Made by a program: the position numbers and the translations under genes | Part shown: piece after piece, positions 1 to 6,769 of the stretch | Layout of the letters: each line of letters opens with the position of its first letter | How positions within the stretch are numbered: the stretch's first letter is position 1 | Assembly: GCA_937889705.1 (NCBI GenBank) | Contig: CALBYO010000119.1 | Coordinates: forward strand, 1 to 11,814 | Length of the DNA: 11,814 bases | Origin: an uncultured Bacillota bacterium | GTDB taxonomy: Bacteria > Bacillota > Clostridia > Christensenellales > UBA1242 | Direction: 5' to 3' | The notes under the pieces: generated by a model | What the model saw: the letters and a program-made list of their open reading frames with translations, nothing else | Told to the model about the DNA's origin: nothing | Databases searched by the model: none

Positions 1-1
1 A

Positions 2-1729
2 GAAAATAGTATCGACGAAGCACTCGCTGGATACTGCACAAAAATTGAAGTTACAATCAACGAAGACGGCTCTTGCACTGTTTTAGATAATGGTCGTGGT
101 ATTCCAACCGGTATTCATAAAACTGAGCATAAAAGTGCTGTTGAAGTTGTTTTAACAAAACTTCACGCTGGCGGTAAATTTGGTGGCGAAGGATACAAGA
201 TTTCAGGCGGTTTGCACGGCGTTGGTTTGTCATGCGTTAACGCATTGTCTGAATGGTTAAAAGTTGATGTTTATCAAAACGGAATTCATCACTTTATGGA
301 ATTTAGACGCGGCGTTCCACAAAGTCCACTTCAACAACTTGAAAAAACAGATTATCGCGGCACAAAAGTTACATTTATGCCTGATAAAGAAATCTTTGAA
401 ACAACCGATTTCAATTACGAAACTTTACGCGCTAGATTCAGAGAAATTGCCTTTTTAAACAAAGGTCTTGTGATTTGTCTTGAAGATAAGCGTGAAGGAC
501 GCGAAAAACGCGATGAATTTGAGTTTAAAGGCGGTATTGTTGAGTTCGTTGAATATTTGAACAAAAACAAAGAAGTTTTGTTCCCTAACCCAATTTATTT
601 CAACAAAATCAATCCTACAAACGAAATTGAAGTTTGTTTCCAATACAATGACGGTTATAGCGAAGTTATTCACGCATACGCAAACAACATCAACACAGAA
701 GAAGGCGGAACTCACCTTGTAGGTTTTAAAAATGCTTTAACAAAAGTTGTTAACGAATATGGCGTTAAAAACAAAATCTTAAAAGAAACCGAAAAACTTT
801 CTGGTGACGATGTTCGTGAAGGCATAACAGCGATTATCAGCGTTAAACTTATGAACCCTCAATTTGAAGGTCAAACAAAAACAAAACTTGGCAATAGCGA
901 AATCAGAATTGCAGTTGAAAAAGCAATGCAAGATTGTTTTGGTGATTATTTGGAAGAAAATCCAAAAGAAGCAAAAGAACTTGTTTTAAAATGCGTAACA
1001 GCACAAAGAGCAAGAGATGCTGCTAGAAACGCTCGTGATTTAACAAGGCGTAAAGGAGTGCTTGAAAGCACTACCCTTCCTGGCAAACTTGCAGACTGCT
1101 CTGAAAAAGACCCAACATATTGCGAAATTTACCTTGTTGAGGGAGATTCTGCTGGCGGTACTGCAAAACAAGGCAGAGATAGGCGTTTCCAAGCGATTTT
1201 GCCACTTAGAGGTAAAATTTTAAACGTTGAAAAAGCAAGGCTAAACAGAGTCTTGGAAAGCCAAGAAATTAAAGCAATGATAACAGCGTTTGGCGCTGGC
1301 ATTGGAACAGAATTTAACGAAGAAAAATTGAGATACAACAAAATTATCTGTATGACCGATGCCGATGTTGATGGTGCTCACATTCGTATCTTAATGCTCA
1401 CCTTCTTCTTCCGCTTTATGAAACCACTTGTCGAAAACGGACACGTATATATCGCTCAACCACCACTATATAAAGTTGCTCGTGGCGGTAAAGACTTATA
1501 TTTCTATTCCGATAAAGAACTTAACGACCACCTAGACACTTGCGGCAGAAAAAATGTAACAATTCAAAGATATAAAGGTCTTGGTGAAATGACAGCAAAT
1601 CAACTTTGGGAAACAACAATGAACCCAGAGCAAAGAATTCTTCTTCAAGTTACAATGGAAGATGCTGTTGAAGCGGATAGATTGTTCTCTATAGAAGACA
1701 ATTTATTGAAGATAACGCAAAACTCGTAA
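2..1729 (+). CDS. gyrB: DNA gyrase subunit B, 5'-partial, with altered C-terminus
   Basis: GyrB is the ATPase and TOPRIM subunit of the GyrA2B2 type IIA topoisomerase that introduces negative supercoils. The frame is open from base 2, so the first roughly 40 residues lie outside the window. Visible in order are the GHKL ATP-site motif ENSIDEAL at the very edge, DNGRGIPTGIH, the lid GGLHGVG, then the TOPRIM motifs EGDSAGG, PLRGKILNVEKA and DADVDGAHI, and finally QRYKGLGEM. The internal TTG at 212 is not a start, because homology continues unbroken upstream of it. The C-terminus is odd. After ADRLFS the conserved LMGDxVEPRRxFIE tail is absent, and the frame ends in IEDNLLKITQNS. The canonical tail is present in the -1 frame (1693-1746). 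A deletion of about 25 nt is inferred by comparison with recalled GyrB sequences. The next gene starts 25 bases after this stop, or 8 bases after the ancestral stop. Identity is certain; whether the product is functional is not. Confidence 0.96.
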   Translation, partial: ENSIDEALAGYCTKIEVTINEDGSCTVLDNGRGIPTGIHKTEHKSAVEVVLTKLHAGGKFGGEGYKISGGLHGVGLSCVNALSEWLKVDVYQNGIHHFMEFRRGVPQSPLQQLEKTDYRGTKVTFMPDKEIFETTDFNYETLRARFREIAFLNKGLVICLEDKREGREKRDEFEFKGGIVEFVEYLNKNKEVLFPNPIYFNKINPTNEIEVCFQYNDGYSEVIHAYANNINTEEGGTHLVGFKNALTKVVNEYGVKNKILKETEKLSGDDVREGITAIISVKLMNPQFEGQTKTKLGNSEIRIAVEKAMQDCFGDYLEENPKEAKELVLKCVTAQRARDAARNARDLTRRKGVLESTTLPGKLADCSEKDPTYCEIYLVEGDSAGGTAKQGRDRRFQAILPLRGKILNVEKARLNRVLESQEIKAMITAFGAGIGTEFNEEKLRYNKIICMTDADVDGAHIRILMLTFFFRFMKPLVENGHVYIAQPPLYKVARGGKDLYFYSDKELNDHLDTCGRKNVTIQRYKGLGEMTANQLWETTMNPEQRILLQVTMEDAVEADRLFSIEDNLLKITQNS

Positions 1730-1746
1730 CGGACTTAGATATTTAG
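1693..1746 (+). pseudogene. gyrB: Out-of-frame remnant of the canonical gyrB 3' end
   Basis: Read in the frame one base behind the main gyrB frame, 1693-1746 encodes RRQFIEDNAKLVTDLDI followed by TAG. This is the standard ending of bacterial GyrB. The TAG at 1744-1746 overlaps the AGGAG ribosome binding site of the next gene (1745-1749), which fits tight ancestral operon spacing. The normal residues between Phe-Ser and Arg-Arg (LMGDxVEP-like, about 10 positions) are reduced to 5 nt, implying loss of about 25 nt. It is not a separate gene; it is the displaced end of gyrB. Confidence 0.85.
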
Positions 1747-1754
1747 GAGCCTTT

Positions 1755-2315
1755 ATGAAAAATAATAAAAACGCTACACTTGAAACAGATAGGCTGATAT
1801 TGAGGAAAATACGAAAATCAGATGCCGCAGACATGTTCAAAAACTATTGTAACGATGAAGATGTTGTAAAATTTCTTCCTTGGTATACTCATGGCAGTTT
1901 AAAGGCCACAAAAAAATATGTTAAAAGTTTAATAAAGAAAGCTCGCAAAAATAAAGAACATACTTTTCACTGGGTAATAGTGTTAAAAGAAACAAATGAA
2001 GTTGTTGGCGCTATTGAATTTGGCAAGTATGACGATGTCAATTTAAACTGCGAACTCGGTTATTGTTCAAGCAAATCATGCTGGAATAAAGGCATAATGA
2101 CAGAAGCGGCAGCGGCGGCGGTCAAATATATGTTCGAGTCAACAAACATTGAAAGAATTTATGCTATACACGCTGTGGAAAATATTGGCAGCGGCAGGGT
2201 CATGCAAAAAATCGGCATGACAAAAGAAGGAACTTTAAGACATGCTAGAATTTGCAAAGGTAAATTTTTAGACTTTGACACCTACGCTATTATAAGGAGT
2301 GACTATGAGAAATGA
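1755..2315 (+). CDS. GNAT family N-acetyltransferase, RimJ/RimL-like
   Basis: Predicted cytosolic acetyl-CoA-dependent N-acetyltransferase of 186 aa, a usual length for the RimJ/RimL-like branch. The N-terminus LETDRLILRKIRKSDA (residues 9-24) is the typical opening of this branch. The acetyl-CoA-binding motif A region is ELGYCSSKSCWNKGIMTEA (100-118), in which KGIMTEA follows the usual pattern. The later signature ENIGSGRVMQKIGM (142-155), followed by EGTLR, is also diagnostic. The start ATG has an AGGAG site (1745-1749) that overlaps the ancestral gyrB stop, and the 3' end overlaps the next gene by 11 bases, so it is cotranscribed and probably translationally coupled. The substrate cannot be deduced: ribosomal protein N-termini, small amines or antibiotics are all possible in this family. 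Confidence 0.9.
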   Translation: MKNNKNATLETDRLILRKIRKSDAADMFKNYCNDEDVVKFLPWYTHGSLKATKKYVKSLIKKARKNKEHTFHWVIVLKETNEVVGAIEFGKYDDVNLNCELGYCSSKSCWNKGIMTEAAAAAVKYMFESTNIERIYAIHAVENIGSGRVMQKIGMTKEGTLRHARICKGKFLDFDTYAIIRSDYEK

Positions 2316-2619
2316 TTTTAGAGATGCTTATCAAAAGTTTTTAGACGCTTGGGGTCAAGAAGCACAAGAAAGAATGGCAATCGAAGAAATGAGCGAACTT
2401 ACAAAAGAACTTTGTAAGAAAATCAGGCTCATGCGTGATGATTTTGCCGAGCAAAATGATGATAGGCTTAAACAAACAATTTCACATGTACAAGAAGAAA
2501 TCGCGGACGTTTTGAATATGACAGAACAACTTGAAATTTACTTTGGTGAAGAAGAAATAGAAAAAATTAGAGAAGAAAAAATGCAAAGAACATTAAAACT
2601 TCTCGATGAGGTGAAATAA
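2305..2619 (+). CDS. MazG-like nucleotide pyrophosphohydrolase
   Basis: Small all-helical protein of 104 aa resembling the MazG-like / all-alpha NTP-PPase superfamily, which hydrolyses (d)NTPs to NMP plus pyrophosphate and often acts in nucleotide-pool cleansing. The metal-binding pattern is visible as EEMSE (27-31) in the first helix and EEIAD (64-68) in the second, with a charged linker between them. The start at 2305 is preferred because AAGGAG (2294-2299) lies 5 bases upstream; a GTG at 2299 overlaps that site and is unlikely. It overlaps the acetyltransferase gene by 11 bases, and its TAA shares one base with the gyrA ATG (TAATG). Substrate preference is unknown. The superfamily assignment rests on motif spacing and helical character only. 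Confidence 0.78.
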   Translation: MRNDFRDAYQKFLDAWGQEAQERMAIEEMSELTKELCKKIRLMRDDFAEQNDDRLKQTISHVQEEIADVLNMTEQLEIYFGEEEIEKIREEKMQRTLKLLDEVK

Positions 2620-5186
2620 TGAAAAACGATGAAAATAAAAAAGATGTTTCAAAGTTATTTGAAAACACAAAAGTTGTAAAAGTCGATGCAAATGAAGAAC
2701 TTAAAAAATCATTCATCGCTTACGCTATGGCAGTTAACGTATCTCGTGCTATTCCTGATGTTCGAGATGGTTTAAAACCTGTTCATAGAAGAATTTTGTA
2801 TTCAATGGGCGAAATGAACTTGTTCTCAGACAAGCCATACAGAAAATGCGCTCGTATCGTTGGTGATTGTATGGGTAAATACCATCCACACGGCGATAGT
2901 TCAGTTTATGACGCTCTTGTTCGTTTAGCACAAGACTTCTCAATCGGTTGCCCACTCGTTGATGGTCATGGTAACTTTGGTTCAGTTGACGGCGATAGCC
3001 CTGCTGCTATGCGTTATACAGAAGCAAGGCTTTCAAAAATCGCATCTGAAATGTTAAAAGATATCGACAAAAACACAGTCGACTTCTACCCTAACTTCGA
3101 TGACACTTTGATGCAACCTGTTGTATTACCAGCAAAATTCCCTAACCTACTTGTAAACGGTTCAGATGGTATCGCTGTTGGTATGGCAACAAATATTCCA
3201 CCACACAACCTTGTAGAAGTTATTAATGGCGTTCAAGCACTTATTAAAAACCCAGATATTGACATTGAAGAGTTAATAAAAATCATTCCAGCGCCAGATT
3301 ATCCAACTGGCGGTATGATTATGAGCAGAACTGCTTTAAAACACGCATATAAAACAGGTCGTGGCGGCGTTGTCGTTCGTGGTAAAGCAGAAATTGAAAC
3401 ACTTGATAACGGCAGAGAAAGAATTGTTATTACCGAACTTCCATATCAAGTAAATAAAGCAAAATTTATTATCCAAATGGCAGACTTAGTTAAAGCAAAG
3501 AGATTAGAAGGTATTGCAGATATTAAAGAAGAGTCAGACCGTGAAGGTATGCGCGTTGTCGTTGATATTAAACGAGATGCAAAGGCGCAAGTTGTGTTAA
3601 ATATGCTTTATAAACACACATTGCTTCAAAAAGGTGACGGAATTATCTTCCTTGCCCTTGTTGATAACGAGCCAAAAATCTTAAATTTAAAACAAATTTT
3701 GTATTACTATCTTGAACATCAAAAAGAAGTTTTAACAAGAAAAACTCAATTTGATTTATCAAAAGCGTTAGAGCGTGAACATATTGTTAAAGGACTTGTT
3801 ATTGCCCTTGCGAACATTGATGAAGTTATTAAAATTATTAAAACATCAGAAGATAAGCAAGATGCAATGCAAAAATTGACAGATAACTTTGAACTTACAG
3901 AAAAACAAGCAAACGCTATTCTTGAAATGAAACTTTCTAGACTTACAAGTTTGGAAGTTCAAAAATTGAAAGACGAACTTGATGAACTTGAAGTTTTAAT
4001 TGCAGATTTGAACGACATTTTATCTAACCCACAACGCGTTTTACAAATCATTCATGACGAACTTGAAGAAGTTAAAACAACTTATGGCACACCTCGTAAA
4101 ACTGAAATTTCAGTCGATATGGGCGATATCAATATTGAAGACCTTATCCCAAGAGAAGAAGTTGTTGTTTCCATGACACACGAAGGCTACATCAAACGCC
4201 AATCTGCATCAGAATACAAAGCACAAAGGCGTGGCGGCATAGGCGTTAGTGCGCAAAAACTAAAAGATACGGACTTCGTTGAAAAAATGTTCGTTACAAA
4301 TTCACATAACAACCTATTATTCTTCACAAACTTTGGTAAAGTTTATAGAATTAAAGTTTACGAAATTCCAGAAGCACAAAGGCAAGCAAAAGGCAGAGCG
4401 CTTGTAAACTTGCTTACACTCTCCCCTGGCGAAAAAGTAAACGCATTAATTCCTCTTGAAAATGGTCAAGAAGGCAACTTAATTATGGCAACAAAACATG
4501 CTTTGATTAAGAAAACAAACTTAAAAGAATTTGAAAGAATAAATGTAACAGGCAAAATTGCTATTAAATTGAATGAAGGCGATGAACTTATCGGCGTTTC
4601 ACTCACAAGTGGATCAGATGATGTTTTAATTGCAGCAAGCAACGGAAAATGTATCAGATTTAACGAAAAATTTGTCCGTTTAAGCGGAAGAACAGCAATT
4701 GGCATTAGAAGTATGAGATTTAATGAAAAAGACGCAACAATTGTTGATATGACTATCATCAAAGAAGGCGATGACCTTATCACAATCTCAGAAAACGGCT
4801 ACGGCAAGCGTATAAGCCAAGACAAAATCAGAGCACAAGCAAGAGGCGGCAAAGGAATTGTTTCTGGTAAATTTGATGAAAAAACTGGCAAATTAGTTGC
4901 TATGAAAGTCATTAGAGAGAATGAAGACTTAATGCTCATTGCAGACAATGGCGTAATCATTAGAATGCTTGCAAAAGATATTAACATGGTTGGAAGATAT
5001 TCACTTGGTGTTAAAGTTATGAAACTTAAAAATGATGCTAAAATCGTTAGCGTTGCAACAACTGAACACTTAGACGAAGAAGATGAAGAAAGTTCACTAA
5101 CAACAACTGAACTTGATCAAAATCAAACTGTTTTAACAGAAGAAGAAATCAAATTTGCCGAAGACGAACAACCAATCAATGAATAA
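2619..5186 (+). CDS. gyrA: DNA gyrase subunit A
   Basis: GyrA is the DNA breakage-reunion and wrapping subunit of gyrase; 855 aa is a normal length. The winged-helix core contains IPDVRDGLKPVHRRILY (45-61), the quinolone-resistance region GKYHPHGDSSVYD (86-98) and the catalytic tyrosine Y133 in AAMRYTEARL. The hydrophilic Ser94/Asp98 pair corresponds to the drug-sensitive state in E. coli numbering (S83/D87). NGSDGIAVGMATNIPPHNL (180-198) belongs to the tower region, and a helical coiled-coil segment spans about 375-470. The C-terminal beta-pinwheel (about 510-815) carries the GyrA box as QRRGGIG (536-542), where the usual basic residue before the last Gly is Ile. The tail after about 815 is strongly acidic. 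GAGGTG (2608-2613) supports the start, which overlaps the upstream stop codon. With gyrB in the same operon, both subunits are made together. Confidence 0.98.
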   Translation: MKNDENKKDVSKLFENTKVVKVDANEELKKSFIAYAMAVNVSRAIPDVRDGLKPVHRRILYSMGEMNLFSDKPYRKCARIVGDCMGKYHPHGDSSVYDALVRLAQDFSIGCPLVDGHGNFGSVDGDSPAAMRYTEARLSKIASEMLKDIDKNTVDFYPNFDDTLMQPVVLPAKFPNLLVNGSDGIAVGMATNIPPHNLVEVINGVQALIKNPDIDIEELIKIIPAPDYPTGGMIMSRTALKHAYKTGRGGVVVRGKAEIETLDNGRERIVITELPYQVNKAKFIIQMADLVKAKRLEGIADIKEESDREGMRVVVDIKRDAKAQVVLNMLYKHTLLQKGDGIIFLALVDNEPKILNLKQILYYYLEHQKEVLTRKTQFDLSKALEREHIVKGLVIALANIDEVIKIIKTSEDKQDAMQKLTDNFELTEKQANAILEMKLSRLTSLEVQKLKDELDELEVLIADLNDILSNPQRVLQIIHDELEEVKTTYGTPRKTEISVDMGDINIEDLIPREEVVVSMTHEGYIKRQSASEYKAQRRGGIGVSAQKLKDTDFVEKMFVTNSHNNLLFFTNFGKVYRIKVYEIPEAQRQAKGRALVNLLTLSPGEKVNALIPLENGQEGNLIMATKHALIKKTNLKEFERINVTGKIAIKLNEGDELIGVSLTSGSDDVLIAASNGKCIRFNEKFVRLSGRTAIGIRSMRFNEKDATIVDMTIIKEGDDLITISENGYGKRISQDKIRAQARGGKGIVSGKFDEKTGKLVAMKVIRENEDLMLIADNGVIIRMLAKDINMVGRYSLGVKVMKLKNDAKIVSVATTEHLDEEDEESSLTTTELDQNQTVLTEEEIKFAEDEQPINE

Positions 5187-5257
5187 ATCCACTCGAAGGA
5201 GCGTTTATGAATCAAGACAATGACCTTGATATAATTACAGAAGAGAAGGAGGAAAAT

Positions 5258-5494
5258 ATGTGCAAAGAAATCAAAAGTCTATCTGTTCTTGCATTAGAAT
5301 TATTAGCACTTGCATCATGTGGTCCGTATGATTATTCGTTTATTAGAGATTTTAAGTTCAATGTTAACTCAAAATATGACATTCATTACGAAAGCGAAAA
5401 AAGCAAACTTAACTATGAAAATAAAAGAGCCAATTTGATTCAAAAAAATCATCCAACCACAACCACTTATCAAAGAGAATGTATGTATCAATAA
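5258..5494 (+). CDS. Small putative lipoprotein
   Basis: Unrecognised protein of 78 aa. The N-terminus MCKEIKSLSVLALELLALAS is a short signal-like segment ending in a lipobox (L18-A19-S20-C21), so a membrane-anchored lipoprotein with a mature part of about 58 residues is plausible. The mature part is polar and rich in Lys, Asn and Tyr, with no known domain. A Glu inside the hydrophobic stretch (E14) weakens the signal peptide. The start at 5258 is chosen because a near-perfect AAGGAGG (5246-5252) precedes it by 5 bases. An in-frame ATG at 5207 with its own AAGGAG (5196-5201) would add 17 acidic residues ahead of the signal. It lies 71 bases downstream of gyrA (20 bases if 5207 is used) and ends at the shared terminator, so it is probably the last gene of the gyrase operon. 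It could also be a decaying gene. Confidence 0.55.
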   Translation: MCKEIKSLSVLALELLALASCGPYDYSFIRDFKFNVNSKYDIHYESEKSKLNYENKRANLIQKNHPTTTTYQRECMYQ

Positions 5495-5520
5495 AAAAAG
5501 AGCAAAATTGCTCTTTTTTT
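5493..5520. terminator. Bidirectional intrinsic terminator between converging operons
   Basis: A-tract and GAGCA pair with TGCTC and a T-tract around a 4-base loop (AAAT), giving a 12-bp stem (5493-5504 with 5509-5520) in which each strand ends in a run of U. It serves the gyrase operon on the plus strand and valS-cca on the minus strand. The stop codons of both flanking genes (5492-5494 and 5519-5521) touch or lie inside the stem. Confidence 0.88.
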
Positions 5521-6769
5521 ATTTAATCATTAATTTTTGAACTGCTTCTAACAAATCTTTCTTTTCGTTTTTTAAAAGACCATCGAAAACTGCATCTAAA
5601 AGTTTTGTTAAGTACTCTTTATAGAACTTATCTTTTAGTTTTGGGAAATGCTCTTTTAAATCGTTTCCGTTTATTTTTAAATCTTTAATTCTTATTGCAA
5701 TTTTGTTATTTTTCAAATAATTGTAATAAAAATCATATTTTTTATGTAATTTTTTCGATTTTTTCGCAAGTAATGCGGAAATTATCTTGTAATCATCAAA
5801 ATACTCCATAAAGAATGTTTTGTTATCCATCTTGCTTAAAGCATCAAAATAACCACAAATTACGTGCTTAAAACTCTCAATTTTACCTTCTGGATAGGCA
5901 AGTCCTTTTGGCCCTAATAAATCTTTAACCGTTTCAGAAACGCTGAATTTATATTTAGATGTTGATATGATATCTGCAATAAGCGCATACATTCTGTACT
6001 GCTCGTCCACCTTTGAAGTCAACGCAAATCTAACCTTTAAAACAGGAGCGTTAAAATATGGCCACAAACGCAACAAATTGAACATTTGAAGCCCAAACAT
6101 ATACGCATTTGATTTTGATATTTTATATCTTTTTGAAGAATTTAAAATTGCAACAAGTTCTTCATTCTTTCGAACACCTGTTATATCTGCAAGATTTTCT
6201 CTATTATCGTAAGCGCTTAAAATCGTTTCTCCCGCAATTCTAAAACCAAGTTCAGACGCGAGCCTTACCATTCTCAAAATTCTTTGTCCATCGCTTTGCA
6301 AAACGCTGTCTGGCGCTTGTATCGCTCTTAAAAGATGCTTTTGTATGTCTTGCATTCCATTGAAAGGATCAACATATTCGTCTTTTAAAATGTTGTAATA
6401 AACGCAATTTGCTGTGAAATCACGCCTTTTTGCATCTTCTTCAACTGTATTGACAAATTCCACAGAAATTGGAAAGTGTGCGCCACCTTCTGCATAGGTT
6501 TCTTTTCTAAAAGTTGAATGTTGCCATTTTTCTTCGCCAAGAGAAATTGTAAGCGTTCCAAGTTTCTTTGAATTTTCTTTTACTTCGTATTTCGTTCCAA
6601 ACAATAGTTCCTTGATTTCATCATTTGTAAGTTTTGATGCAAGGTCTATATCTGTTTCGTATATTCCAAGGAGCGAATTGCGAACATATCCTCCAACAAT
6701 ATAGAGTTCACCTTTCTTTTTAAAAAGCCGAGCCAATTTTAACAAGTTTGGAGTTATATGGTCTTTCAT
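5519..6769 (-). CDS. cca: CCA tRNA nucleotidyltransferase (class II)
   Basis: Enzyme of 416 aa that adds or repairs the 3'-CCA of tRNAs from CTP and ATP. The nucleotidyltransferase head shows YIVGGYVRNSLLG (23-35) and the metal-binding ETDIDLAS with D40 and D42. It is followed by RRDFTANCVYYN (115-126), which distinguishes ribose and forms the neck, then VDPFNGMQDIQ and the nucleotide-recognition helix DGQRILRMVRLASELGF (160-176). The C-terminal block LKINGNDL with DGLLKNEKKDLLE matches the tail seen in clostridial enzymes. The central region, where many homologues carry an HD phosphohydrolase domain, retains only ALIADII where ALLHDIG would be expected, so HD activity is probably lost. Its ATG overlaps the valS TGA in ATGA (4 bases), indicating translational coupling. 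A poly(A) polymerase of the same family cannot be fully excluded. Confidence 0.88.
   Translation of the reverse strand: MKDHITPNLLKLARLFKKKGELYIVGGYVRNSLLGIYETDIDLASKLTNDEIKELLFGTKYEVKENSKKLGTLTISLGEEKWQHSTFRKETYAEGGAHFPISVEFVNTVEEDAKRRDFTANCVYYNILKDEYVDPFNGMQDIQKHLLRAIQAPDSVLQSDGQRILRMVRLASELGFRIAGETILSAYDNRENLADITGVRKNEELVAILNSSKRYKISKSNAYMFGLQMFNLLRLWPYFNAPVLKVRFALTSKVDEQYRMYALIADIISTSKYKFSVSETVKDLLGPKGLAYPEGKIESFKHVICGYFDALSKMDNKTFFMEYFDDYKIISALLAKKSKKLHKKYDFYYNYLKNNKIAIRIKDLKINGNDLKEHFPKLKDKFYKEYLTKLLDAVFDGLLKNEKKDLLEAVQKLMIK

Noticed and set aside
212..214. Possible gyrB start at TTG 212
   Set aside because: The same frame encodes canonical GyrB ATPase sequence from base 2 onward, so the start is outside the window.
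4466..4987. Two minus-strand reading frames of 62 and 105 codons
   Set aside because: They are antisense to the conserved gyrA beta-pinwheel region, are low in complexity and have no support as genes.
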